In this document: positions 1 to 9,100 of the stretch, one piece after another
How positions within the stretch are numbered: position 1 is the stretch's first letter
How the letters are laid out: each line of letters opens with the position of its first letter
Assembly: GCA_019414465.1 (NCBI GenBank)
Contig: DXLY01000009.1
Location: forward strand, 22,643-38,677
Origin: Collinsella sp.
Lineage (GTDB): Bacteria > Actinomycetota > Coriobacteriia > Coriobacteriales > Coriobacteriaceae
DNA: 16,035 nt
Direction of reading: 5' to 3'
Notes under the pieces: generated by a model
What the model was told of the DNA's origin: nothing
What the model saw: only the letters and a program-made list of their open reading frames with translations
Database searches by the model: none
Made by a program: the position numbers and the translations under genes

Positions 1-71
1 TCGGCCACGAGCTCGCGAATATCGTTTTGGCTCAAGTCGCGAATGTCCTGAGATTTAGTCCTGGGATTCAT
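1..71 (-). CDS. 5' end of a leftward gene, possibly 23S rRNA methyltransferase RlmN (partial)
   Basis: Reading leftward from an ATG at 71-69, 23 codons stay open to the window edge. The peptide begins MNPRTKSQDIRDLSQNDIRE and continues LVA. A GAAAGG ribosome binding site lies at 82-77, five bases before the ATG, which supports a real start. The segment pattern 'I-R-D-L-S-x-x-x-I-R-E-L-V' resembles the short N-terminal helix that precedes the 'LGxPxFRAxQ' segment in RlmN, the radical-SAM enzyme that methylates A2503 of 23S rRNA. No catalytic motif lies inside the window, so this identity is a guess from a short N-terminus. It diverges from ddl and shares the 72-156 intergenic region with it. 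Confidence 0.5.
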   Translation of the reverse strand, partial: MNPRTKSQDIRDLSQNDIRELVA

Positions 72-86
72 GGAAGCCTTTCGATT

Positions 87-116
87 TTGGGGAAACGTAG
101 AGGGTATCGCTACAAT
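87..116 (+). promoter_or_regulatory. Probable promoter of ddl-dinG
   Basis: TTGGGG at 87-92 can serve as a -35 box and TACAAT at 111-116 as a -10 box, with an 18-base spacer. The -10 box is close to consensus; the -35 box is weaker. Transcription would start near 123, leaving a leader of about 34 bases before the ddl ATG. It is placed by eye. Confidence 0.45.
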
Positions 117-156
117 ATGGTATCAGCTGCAGAAATTATAGAGGAGGAGTCTGCCC

Positions 157-1122
157 ATGCCGGGTAAAAGCCTAGAGAACATGCACGTAGCGGTCTTGGC
201 GGGCGGTCATTCCGCTGAGCGCGAGATCTCGCTTAATTCGGGAAAGAACGTTGTGGTGGCACTGAAGGAAGCCGGCTACACCTCGGTGGAGCTGCTCGAT
301 ACGGCCGCTGATGACTTTATGGTAACCATGGCAACCGGCGGCTTTGACGTGGCGTTTATCGCCATGCACGGTGCCGGCGGCGAGGATGGCGCCATGCAAG
401 GCGCCATGGAGACCCTGGGTATCCCCTACACGGCTTCGGGCGTGCTTGCCAGCGCCTGCGGTGCCGACAAGGAGGTCTCTAAGCTCCTGTACGCCAAGGC
501 GGGCATTCCCATTGCCCCCGGCCTTGCGCTCGAGGTGGGCGATGAAGTCGATATCGATCATATCGTCGAGGTTTGTGGCGAGCGCTGCTTTGTGAAGCCG
601 GCCGTCAACGGTTCCAGCTATGGCATTTCCCTGGTCCATGAGTCCTCCGAGCTGCCCGCGGCAATCGCCAAGGCGTTTGAGTACGGCGACAAAGTACTGG
701 TCGAGAAGTGCATCGAGGGTACCGAGATCACCGTCGGCGTATACGGCGAAGATGACGTGCGCGCTCTGCCGATTGTCGAGATTCGTAAGCCCGAGGACTG
801 TGAGTTCTACGATCTGGACGTGAAGTATGTCGACCCTACGGACATCCATCGCATTCCGGCGCAGATTTCACCCGAGAATTACGCTCGTGCCCAGGAGCTT
901 GCCTGTGCTGCTCACAAGGCCCTCGGTTGCCTGGGTATCTCGCGCAGCGACTTTATCGTGAGTGAGGACGGCCCCGTTATCCTCGAGACCAATACCATTC
1001 CCGGCATGACCGATACGTCGCTGTATCCGGACGAGATCCGCCACACCGACGACATGACGTTCCCGCAGGTCTGTGACAGCCTGATCCGTATGGGCCTTCG
1101 TCGAGCGGGCATTGCATGCTAA
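157..1122 (+). CDS. ddl: D-alanine--D-alanine ligase
   Basis: This cytoplasmic ATP-grasp enzyme joins two D-alanines for the peptidoglycan stem peptide. At 321 residues it has normal family length. Visible motifs are GGHSAEREISL (16-26, with the N-terminal catalytic Glu), MHGAGGEDGAMQG (70-82), IPYTASGVLAS (89-99), the ATP-grasp segment KPAVNGSSYG (147-156), and the Mg-binding end RSDF...LETNTIPGMT, with Asp265, Glu277 and Asn279. The omega-loop keeps Lys223-Tyr224, as in D-Ala-D-Ala ligases. It lacks the His that marks vancomycin-resistance D-Ala-D-Lac ligases, so this is the ordinary enzyme. The start is set by GAGGAGGAG at 141-149, seven bases upstream; Met9 is a less well-placed alternative. 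Its stop codon overlaps the start of the next gene. Confidence 0.95.
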   Translation: MPGKSLENMHVAVLAGGHSAEREISLNSGKNVVVALKEAGYTSVELLDTAADDFMVTMATGGFDVAFIAMHGAGGEDGAMQGAMETLGIPYTASGVLASACGADKEVSKLLYAKAGIPIAPGLALEVGDEVDIDHIVEVCGERCFVKPAVNGSSYGISLVHESSELPAAIAKAFEYGDKVLVEKCIEGTEITVGVYGEDDVRALPIVEIRKPEDCEFYDLDVKYVDPTDIHRIPAQISPENYARAQELACAAHKALGCLGISRSDFIVSEDGPVILETNTIPGMTDTSLYPDEIRHTDDMTFPQVCDSLIRMGLRRAGIAC

Positions 1123-4010
1123 TCGAGGACGCGGTTTCGTCAGGAACGCCGCAGTTTGTCATCGACTCCTATGCCACGCTTGCCGAACGCGCCAAAACGC
1201 AGTCCTTTGGTCTTATCGAGGAAGATGTGATTGTCCTCGATACCGAGACCACAGGTCTTTCGGTGCAGGACAATGAACTGATCGAGATCTCGGCGGCCCG
1301 TCTTTCGGGCCGCGAGATCGTCGACCGTTTCGATACCTTCGTGCATCCCAAGCAGCTGATTCCCGCCGAGATTACCGAGCTCACGAGCATTACAAATGCC
1401 GATGTGGCAGACGCCCCGTCGGCCGTTGAGGCCGTCGCCGCTCTCGCCGATTTTGTCGGTGGTTGCCCGGTGATCGCACATAACGCCACGTTCGACCGCT
1501 CGTTTATCGAGTCGGTCAAAGGCGGCGTCAACGTGAGCGATATTTGGATCGATTCGCTGGCGCTGTCGCGAATCGCGCTTCCGCGCCTGGCCTCGCACAA
1601 GCTGTCTTTTATGGCCGATCTGTTTGGCTGTGACTCGGTATCACACCGTGCCAATGCCGACGTCGACGCCCTGTGTGGCGTATGGCGCGTGTTGCTCGTG
1701 GCGCTCGCCGACTTGCCCCAGGGCCTCATGGCGCGCCTAGCCGACATGCATCCGGATGTGCCTTGGTCCTATCGTCCTATCTTCTCATTCTTGGCAGGGC
1801 AGAACCCTGGTTCTATCTTCTCTCTCAGCGCCGCTCGTGCTGACGTTCTCAAGGCCGATCGCGCCGACGATCGGGTGGACGCCGACGAACTGCCGGTCCT
1901 CAAGATGCCGAGTCGTGAGGAGATTGAGGCAGACTATGCGCCAGGTGGCCTGGTCAATCGCATGTATCCCACCTACGAGCCGCGTGATGAGCAGATCGCG
2001 ATGGCGCTCGAGGTCCGCGATGCGCTGGTCACGGGCACTCATCGTGTAATTGAGGCGGGCACGGGCGTCGGCAAATCGATGGCCTATCTGGTGCCTTTTG
2101 CCGAGGCAGCACGCCGTAACAACATCACGGTTGGTATTGCGACCAAATCGAACAATCTCGCCGACCAGCTCATGTACCATGAGCTGCCAAAACTTGCCGA
2201 GCAACTGGACGGTGGTCTGTCATTTTGCGCTCTCAAGGGGTATGACCACTATCCGTGCCTGCGCAAGCTTGAGCGCATGAGCCGCGGCCAGGCCGAGATT
2301 ACCACCAAGCGCGATCCGGCGGACACGCTCACGGCGGTCGCGGTCATTATGGCGTACGTCTGCCAATCAGCCGATGGCGACCTCGACTCACTTGGCATTC
2401 GGTGGCGCAGCGTCAACCGCCCCGACTTTACGACGGCCTCGCGCGAGTGTGCTCGTCGCCTCTGCCCGTTTTTCCCTGATAAATGTTTGGTCCACGGCGC
2501 TCGCCGTCGTGCGGCGCATGCCGATGTGGTGGTCACCAACCATTCCCTGCTGTTCCGCAACGTTGCGGCCGAGGGCAGGATTTTGCCTCCGATTCGTCAT
2601 TGGGTAATCGACGAGGCCCATTCCATCGAGCGCGAGGCGCGCCGCCAGTGGGCGCGCGTGGTGTCGGCGGACGAGTCACGCGTTCTGTTTGAGCGCCTGG
2701 GTGGCTCGAGCACCGGCGCGCTAAGCCAGGTTTCCCGTGATTTGGCAACCTCCGAGGGCTCTACGCTCTATCTGGGCCTTACTGCCAAGGCGACGTCGAC
2801 GGTTGCGCGCGCGAGCATGGCAATCGCCGACGTGTTCGATGGCGTTCGCGAGCTCGGCCGCCGTGCCCGTGGGGGTTATGACAATGCCAATCTATGGATT
2901 GGCCCCGAACTGCGCGAATCTGACGACTGGCATGATTTCTTACAGTCGGCCTACGCTGCCATCGACGCGTTGGAACAGGCTGACAAGAGCGTCGACGCGC
3001 TGGTGCAAGCCGTCGCCGCCGACAAGCCCGAGGTTGTTGTCGACCTGGGTGATATCTCGCGCCGCTTGCACGAGCTGGCCGAGAACCTCAAACTCATCAT
3101 TGACGGCACCGATGAACACTACGTGTATTCGCTGCAGGTCAATCGCAGGTTGCGTGCCGGCGGAGAGTCAATGACCGCAGAGCGCATCGACATTGGCGAG
3201 GCCTTGGCAACCGAGTGGCTGCCCGAGGTTCACACGGCTATCTTTGCCTCGGCGACCATGACGGTGTCCAAAAGCTTTGAACACTTTAACCACGCGGTCG
3301 GCCTCGATCGCATCGGTGCTTCAACATCCTCATCGTTGCACTTGGACTCGAGCTACGACTTCGATTCGAACATGGCTGTAGTCGTTGCGGGTGATATCCC
3401 CGATCCGCGCGATCGTGAGAGCTATCTTACGGCGCTCGAGCGCGTGCTGGTCGACGCCCATCTTGCCATGGGCGGATCGGTGCTCACACTGTTCACCAAT
3501 CGGCGCGACATGGAAGACCTGTACGCCCGCGTTGAGCCCAAGATGGCCCGTGCGGGTCTGGAACTCAACTGCCAGCAGCGCAACTCATCTCCTCGTCGCC
3601 TGCGCGAACGGTTTATCAGCGAGCCGACTTCATCGCTTTTTGCGCTTAAGGCCTTCTGGGAGGGATTCGACGCCAGCGGCGAGACGCTGCGCTGCGTCAT
3701 CATTCCCAAGCTGCCGTTCTCGAGCCCCACGGACCCGCTCTCGTGCGAGCGCAACCTGCGTGAAGACCGCGCTTGGGCGCGCTATTCGCTGCCCGAGGCG
3801 GTGCTCGAGGTCAAGCAGGCGGCCGGCCGCCTTATCCGCTCGTCGACCGATTGCGGCGTGCTGATTCTGGCCGACCCGCGCCTGGTGACGAAGGGCTACG
3901 GAAAGAAGTTCTTAACGTCGCTGCCCACGAGCTCCTACCAGCGCATCGAATCGGCACAGATTGGGCACTATCTGCAACTGTGGCGTGCACGCCACGAGCG
4001 GCGGCGCTAA
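1116..4010 (+). CDS. dinG: DEDDh exonuclease / DinG-family helicase fusion
   Basis: The 964-residue protein combines two DNA-processing modules. Residues 37-195 form a DnaQ/epsilon-like 3'-5' exonuclease with the full DEDDh set: Asp42 and Glu44 (LDTETTG), Asp127 (AHNATFD), and His177 with Asp182 (HRANAD). Residues from about 285 form an XPD/DinG superfamily 2 helicase. It has Walker A AGTGVGKS (Lys320), DEAH box VIDEAH (499-502) and motif VI QAAGRLIR (901-908). Four cysteines, 381, 445, 450 and 457, sit where XPD and E. coli DinG bind a 4Fe-4S cluster. The likely role is unwinding and trimming of damaged or structured DNA. The start ATG lies in ATGCTAA, overlapping the ddl stop; its own Shine-Dalgarno is weak, so translational coupling is likely. 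The 3' end overlaps the convergent WYL gene by 4 nt. Confidence 0.92.
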   Translation: MLIEDAVSSGTPQFVIDSYATLAERAKTQSFGLIEEDVIVLDTETTGLSVQDNELIEISAARLSGREIVDRFDTFVHPKQLIPAEITELTSITNADVADAPSAVEAVAALADFVGGCPVIAHNATFDRSFIESVKGGVNVSDIWIDSLALSRIALPRLASHKLSFMADLFGCDSVSHRANADVDALCGVWRVLLVALADLPQGLMARLADMHPDVPWSYRPIFSFLAGQNPGSIFSLSAARADVLKADRADDRVDADELPVLKMPSREEIEADYAPGGLVNRMYPTYEPRDEQIAMALEVRDALVTGTHRVIEAGTGVGKSMAYLVPFAEAARRNNITVGIATKSNNLADQLMYHELPKLAEQLDGGLSFCALKGYDHYPCLRKLERMSRGQAEITTKRDPADTLTAVAVIMAYVCQSADGDLDSLGIRWRSVNRPDFTTASRECARRLCPFFPDKCLVHGARRRAAHADVVVTNHSLLFRNVAAEGRILPPIRHWVIDEAHSIEREARRQWARVVSADESRVLFERLGGSSTGALSQVSRDLATSEGSTLYLGLTAKATSTVARASMAIADVFDGVRELGRRARGGYDNANLWIGPELRESDDWHDFLQSAYAAIDALEQADKSVDALVQAVAADKPEVVVDLGDISRRLHELAENLKLIIDGTDEHYVYSLQVNRRLRAGGESMTAERIDIGEALATEWLPEVHTAIFASATMTVSKSFEHFNHAVGLDRIGASTSSSLHLDSSYDFDSNMAVVVAGDIPDPRDRESYLTALERVLVDAHLAMGGSVLTLFTNRRDMEDLYARVEPKMARAGLELNCQQRNSSPRRLRERFISEPTSSLFALKAFWEGFDASGETLRCVIIPKLPFSSPTDPLSCERNLREDRAWARYSLPEAVLEVKQAAGRLIRSSTDCGVLILADPRLVTKGYGKKFLTSLPTSSYQRIESAQIGHYLQLWRARHERRR

Positions 4011-4924
4011 AGCGGACAGACGAGGGTTTTTGCCATATCGCACAGACGCTTTGACAGGGCGGGGTCATCCAAGATGCGGATGGCTCCGCCCGCTGCGATT
4101 ACCTGGCTCAGTAGCCAACGCTCGGAGCCATAATGCACGGTTACCGTTGCCATGTCTGCCCCGCTGCGCTCGATTAGGGTGATGCCGGCCCAGTCCAGAT
4201 GCTCCGCCATATCGAATGGCATCAAGAGCTTTGCGCTACGCTGCGTCCGAGCAAGGGAATCGTGGAGGGATGTGATGTCCGGTGCATGAGGCACGACGGA
4301 GTCTTCCGTCAAGGCGAGTCCCTCGATTTTATCCATGCGATAGGTGCGCTGCTCATCGACCGCGATGTCCCAGGCAATCAGGTATGTTTGGTCGCCGTTT
4401 GCCGTAATGCGCAAGGGGTCGACCAGACGCTCACGTGGCCGTGCATCGTCCATCGAGCGATACGAGATGCGGCAGCGAACACCGTCCTGAATGGCGCAGC
4501 TCAGCTGCTGCCAGTGCGACCCGTGGTTGACGGTGTCAAAGACGCGCTGGTTATAGCCGAGCTCTTCGGGTAGAAGGGCATGTCGAATCCGAGCTGCCGT
4601 ATGCGGCTCGATCCCCAACGATTCAAGTTCATGGTTGAGCACAGCGCCCTCGGCGGCACTCAAGCGCAGCGGTAGCACACGCCCGGCGTCACCGGTGAGG
4701 ACCACACGCTCGCCGCGGCATTCGCAGATGATACGCGCGCCCGATTCTCGGTCCGCGAGCGTCGAGACGATCTCGAGAATCTCGTCGAGCGATACCCCCG
4801 TGATGTCAAAGCGACTGCAAATCTCGGTCCGTGTCATGCCGCTCTCGCCGGCGGCGTAGAGGGCCTCCATGATGTCGATGGCGCGCGAGAGTCTCTGCTC
4901 GCTGGTGAGTTTACGCACGGGCAT
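4007..4924 (-). CDS. WYL-domain transcriptional regulator (PafC-like), second gene of the pair
   Basis: The 305-residue protein has an N-terminal winged helix-turn-helix (about 8-75, with GMTRTEICSRFDITGVSLDEI) and a central WYL domain (about 148-202). The WYL core reads YLIAWD and then RTYRMDKIEG, with the Arg-rich ligand face. A WCX-like C-terminal region follows. Known family members bind DNA as homodimers or heterodimers and sense ligands or nucleic acid through the WYL domain; PafBC drives a LexA-independent DNA-damage response in mycobacteria. I chose Met at 4924, seven codons inside the longest frame, because GAAAGGACG lies at 4943-4935. The longer start at 4945 has no ribosome binding site. 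This start overlaps the end of the upstream WYL gene by 14 nt, so the two are probably co-translated. The PafC assignment rests on the tandem arrangement. Confidence 0.85.
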   Translation of the reverse strand: MPVRKLTSEQRLSRAIDIMEALYAAGESGMTRTEICSRFDITGVSLDEILEIVSTLADRESGARIICECRGERVVLTGDAGRVLPLRLSAAEGAVLNHELESLGIEPHTAARIRHALLPEELGYNQRVFDTVNHGSHWQQLSCAIQDGVRCRISYRSMDDARPRERLVDPLRITANGDQTYLIAWDIAVDEQRTYRMDKIEGLALTEDSVVPHAPDITSLHDSLARTQRSAKLLMPFDMAEHLDWAGITLIERSGADMATVTVHYGSERWLLSQVIAAGGAIRILDDPALSKRLCDMAKTLVCPL

Positions 4925-5933
4925 ACTCGTGCACCGTCCTTTCAATGAGGTGGTTCCACGCCTGTTTGAGCGATTTGGGGGCCACGGGCCTCATGCCGTC
5001 CATGGCGTGGGCCATGCAAAATGAGGCGCCGGCTTCAAGATCGCGCACGTCAACGGTCCAGGTCCATCCCACATCGGTGTGTACGAGCTCACCTCGCCCA
5101 CGCGTGAGACCGTTGATCATATCGATCTGCGTCTGAGGGGCGAATGAGAACGTGGCTGCAACGGGCGGTCGGTCGGCAAAATCGAATTCAAAGAACAGGT
5201 AGTCGCTGAGGTTGAAGTCCGCGGGGATGACGTAGGCCTTCGAAGGACGCCAAGCGCGAACGATACGGTCGCAGCGGAATGTCCTGATGTCGTCGGTGAC
5301 GTTGTCGAGGCCGCAGAAGTAAGCCACGCCCTCGCGCTCGAACATGCCGTAGACGCAGACGGTACGTTCTCTCTGCTCGCCGCGTCCGTTCTGATATAAA
5401 AATCGCAGCGCGCATCGCTCGGCAAAGGCGCTCCAAACCGCATCGACGGTGGGAGAGCGGCTGATCGGCGCCTCGTCTACCGTCGTCCTGCCGGTGAGAT
5501 AGGCAATCTTGGAGCGAATATCGGCAAGCGGTGCGGCAAAAGTGGATGAGCCGGCCGCTAGTGTCTGGTCGATGGCGTTGAGCAGGATATCGGCGTCGTC
5601 TGCGGTAATGAGGCCGCCTGCCGCAAACGTGTGCTCGCGGTCGATTGTCCACGAGCTTTCCTCGGTCTCCTGCGCGCCGGTGGGGCGAACCTCCTTGATT
5701 AAGATGCCGCGTTCGAGCAGCTTGTCACGATCGCGTCGAAACTTGCGCTTATCCGAGTCGATATTGCCCGAGCCATATCCCAGGTCAGAATCCAAGACGA
5801 TCTGCTCGGTCGTCAGCGGTTCGGGGGAGCTATTGAGCACAAAGAAAAGATTGAGGATGCGCTGAGCCGTTTTATCGAAACTGGGCTCCGAATTTCCCTT
5901 TTTAATTGTCTCGGTCGTGTCGCTTGCCGTCAT
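4911..5933 (-). CDS. WYL-domain transcriptional regulator (PafB-like), first gene of the pair
   Basis: The 340-residue protein has an N-terminal winged helix-turn-helix: QRILNLFFVLNSSPEPLTTE begins at about 24, and the recognition segment with DSDKRKFRRDRDKL follows at 59-72. Its WYL domain spans about 170-230. The WYL signature is degenerate (VAYFCGLD), but the following RTFRCDRI (217-224) keeps the two arginines of the family. A GAGGA ribosome binding site at 5942-5938, four bases before the ATG, fixes the start. It is transcribed leftward with the second WYL gene and diverges from the M28-like gene. The two proteins probably act together, as PafB and PafC do. The pair sits next to dinG and not next to proteasome-accessory genes as in mycobacteria. 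Its regulon cannot be told from this window. Confidence 0.87.
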   Translation of the reverse strand: MTASDTTETIKKGNSEPSFDKTAQRILNLFFVLNSSPEPLTTEQIVLDSDLGYGSGNIDSDKRKFRRDRDKLLERGILIKEVRPTGAQETEESSWTIDREHTFAAGGLITADDADILLNAIDQTLAAGSSTFAAPLADIRSKIAYLTGRTTVDEAPISRSPTVDAVWSAFAERCALRFLYQNGRGEQRERTVCVYGMFEREGVAYFCGLDNVTDDIRTFRCDRIVRAWRPSKAYVIPADFNLSDYLFFEFDFADRPPVAATFSFAPQTQIDMINGLTRGRGELVHTDVGWTWTVDVRDLEAGASFCMAHAMDGMRPVAPKSLKQAWNHLIERTVHEYARA

Positions 5934-6001
5934 AGAGTCCTCGCATGAGAAGGTGGTTTGCTGCCATGATTTTAGTCCGATATGGAGATTAGGCTATATC
6001 C

Positions 6002-6024
6002 TTGTCCGCTCGAGGCGTTAAGAT
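6002..6024 (+). promoter_or_regulatory. Possible PafBC/RecA-NDp-type promoter element
   Basis: TTGTC at 6002-6006 and TAAGAT at 6019-6024 lie in the divergent region with an 8-base gap after the nine-base upstream element. This is the layout of the mycobacterial RecA-independent damage promoter TTGTCRGTG-N8-TANNNT. Only one of the last four upstream positions matches (CGCT against RGTG). It could be chance; the position beside a PafBC-like operon is the main reason to list it. Confidence 0.2.
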
Positions 6025-6057
6025 GGCCCGAATTCGGTCGTTTGCGCTCGCTCGGGG

Positions 6058-6063
6058 TATACT
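6058..6063 (+). promoter_or_regulatory. Candidate -10 box upstream of the M28-like gene
   Basis: TATACT matches the -10 box used by the tRNA-Gly gene in this window. A weak -35 candidate (TTCGGT, 6033-6038) is 19 bases upstream. Transcription would start near 6070, giving a leader of about 60 bases before the start codon at 6132. Confidence 0.35.
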
Positions 6064-6131
6064 TTCGACTATATACGGTTCTAATGTGCATGCATTGGGC
6101 CTATTTGTCGGATTATGGATGTGGAGCGCAC

Positions 6132-9100
6132 ATGGCGAACACCCAGAACTATATTAACCACCTGCTGCAGAACACCGGCATTACGCCGGCATGCAGCGAA
6201 GAAGAGCGCTTGGCTGCCGAGGATATCGCTCAGATCTTCCGCAACCACGGCTTTGACCCCGAGGTTCAGGAGTTCAATGCCCCGGCGCCCAGTAGATTGG
6301 CATTTGCCGTTACCGGTATTCTTGCGTTTGCCGGCGCCCTGCTGATGGGCATCGGCGGCGGTATCGGCTTGGTCGGCACCTTGCTGGCCATTGTCGGCGC
6401 CGTTCTTTACGTGCTCGAGCGCACGGGCCACCCCGTGGTTTCGCGCCTGGGCAAGACGGGCGTGAGCCAAAATGTCATCGCCTACCACAAGGCCTCGGGC
6501 CCGCTCGCGTCTCCGCGCAACCGCCCGGTGGTCGTTGTCGCACACTACGACTCTCCCCGTGCTGAGCTGCTCGCCCGCGAGCCCTATGCTTCGTATCGTG
6601 CGCTCATCGCCAAGCTGTTGCCCGTTGCCACGGTTGCCCCTGCTGCCGTTGCCATCCTGCGTATCCTGCCGCTCCCCGGCGCGCTCAAGGTTCTGCTGTG
6701 GATTGTCGCGATCCTCGCTTCCCTCGTTGCACTTGCCAACGCGGCAAACATCATCTCTAACCGCCACGTTCTTCCCTATACGTCCGGCGCGGTGTGCAAC
6801 AAGTCTTCTGTCGCCGCTATGCTCGGCGTTATGGACAACGTTGCTCCCTTCCAGGGCGAGAACGAGTTTCCCGACGATGTTCCGTTCGATACCTATTTTG
6901 GGGAGCAGAAACGTCGTGCCGAGGAAATGGCGCGCGCGGCGGCGGAGTATGCCGCGGCCCAGCAGCAAAACGACTACGGCAACACCATCGAGTACGAAGA
7001 GCCTACCTACGCCGAGGACGAGTTCGGTCAGCCGATTGCTCCCGACGCTCAAACCGAGCCCGAACAGGGCGAGGCTTTTGACGAGCAGATCGAGGGCTTT
7101 GAGGGTGCGTCTGCCGACGAGACGCTGATTGGCGCCATCGTGCCCGAGGATCAGAATCAGGCTGTCCAGGCCGAAGAGTTCAATGACGAGGTTCCCGCTG
7201 CTGAGCCGGCGGAGGAGCCTGCCGCGGCCGAGCCCGAGCCCAGGCTCTATCGCAACGCCGCCGGCAACATCCGCTTTGGTTCGGATGCCATCCGTGCGCT
7301 CGGAATGCTTCCCGAGTCCTGCGCGCTCGATTACGAGGAGGGCGAGGAGCCGACGTTTGAGCCCGAGCCTGCCCCCGTCGTGGCTGCGCCTGCGCCCGTT
7401 GTCGCTGCGGATGATGAGTCTGCCGCGGTTACCGCTGCCGTTGCCGAGCCCGAGGCGGTGTCCGCGATCGATTCCGCGGCAGGACTGGACGTTTTGGCTC
7501 CCGCCGCGCCGGCGCAAGACGTTGCGGACGAGTCTGACGACGATTACGTTGAACAGCCGAGGCGCGTGTCTTACGAGAGCGATACTGATTTCTCGGCCGA
7601 GATTCCCGCGGCAACGCCCCATGCCGACATTGCATCCGCGTTCTCGTCGATTGGCGCCAGCGCTTCCAACTTCTTTAAGGGTGCGCTTGCAAAGGGCAAG
7701 AAATTTGTCGACGATTTCGAGGAGAAGCGCGCTGCCGCACGCGAGGCTGCCGAGCAGGAGGCTATCGCTCAGCAGCAGGCAGCCGAGGCGGCACGTGAGC
7801 ACGCGGCGCAAGAGTTCGAGCAGAACGAGGCTATGCAGTCCGCGCCCGTCGACGCCGCCGAAGCTACAATGTCTTTCGAGGCTCAGCAACCGACGTCAGC
7901 GGATGTTGTTGAGGCAACAACATCTTTCGAGGCTCAGCAGCACGTCGATAGCACCATGTCGTTTGATGCCGCGCAGTTCGATTCCACGATAACGTTTGAA
8001 AAGCAAGGCACCGCAATTGCCGAGCCCCTTCCTGTTTCCGATGAGCAGGGCGACGCGGCAGACGATGACGAGCCCATTGATGCTGCCGAAATCCAAGATG
8101 CCGCCGAGGACGAGTCCGTCGAGGCCAACTCTGACGAAGAGCGATACGCGGCAGCCGATCAAGGTGATTCGACCGAGGTCGAGCAGGAGGAAGTGCCTGC
8201 GGTTTCCGAGACTCCCGAGACGGATGAGTCGAGGCCTTACTCCACGCAGATTTTCACCATGCCGACCCCGAGTGGTTCCGGTGCCACGGTTGCCAATGTC
8301 GCTCCCACCCAGGACGAAACGGTCGATTCCCTTATGGCCCAGATTTCCTCCCAGGCATCGCCGCGTCCGCAGATGAATGTTCCCGATCCGGCGTCGGCAC
8401 CGTCGCCTGCACCTTCCTCGTCTCCGCTGGCTTCGGTCCCCGATCCGTCGCTGCCGTCTATGAAGCAGGCAAACGTTGCGTCTCGCACGTCGCTGTTCGA
8501 CCTTCCCGATCCCTCTGCCCAGGTCAACGACCCCTTTGCTACTGCCCAGGGTCCCGAACCCACATCGGCACCCGTTGCGCCTTCTATGCCCGTTGCGTCG
8601 GGCGCGCAGCCGATCGAGACCATTTCGGCTCCCGCCCCAGCGGCACCCAAGTCTCGCAAACGCGGCCTGGGTGGCCTGTTCGGTCGTAAAAGGAAAAACG
8701 AGCAGGACAGCATGAGTGATTGGCTGGGCGTCGAAGACGATTACGATGCCAAGAAGTCCGGTCGCGGTATCGGTTCGTGGGATAACTTCGAGGACGATAA
8801 CGATGGCTGGAAGGGCGGCGCTGCGTCTTCCGATGGCGCTTCTTCCGAAGATATGCTCTCGGCTGTCGCCTCTATGGGCGATGATGAGCTGCTCGGTCAC
8901 GATATCTGGTTTGTGGCAACGGGCGCCTCGGATTGTGATGGCGCCGGCATGAAGGCCTTCTTGGCTTCGCATCGCGATAAGCTCCGCGGCGTATTCTTCA
9001 TCAATCTTGAATCCGTCGGCGCCGGTAGGCTTTCGGTGGTGACGGTCGAGGGCGAACAGCAGCTGCTCAAGGGCGATCGCCGCATCATGAACCTGGTCAG

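Noticed and set aside
157..1122. Vancomycin-resistance type D-Ala-D-Lac ligase
   Set aside because: The omega-loop Lys-Tyr of D-Ala-D-Ala ligases is present, and no vanH or vanX gene is nearby.
5982..6131. A 50-codon N-terminal extension of the M28-like protein
   Set aside because: It would cover the promoter region and has no ribosome binding site, whereas GTGGAG precedes the ATG at 6132.
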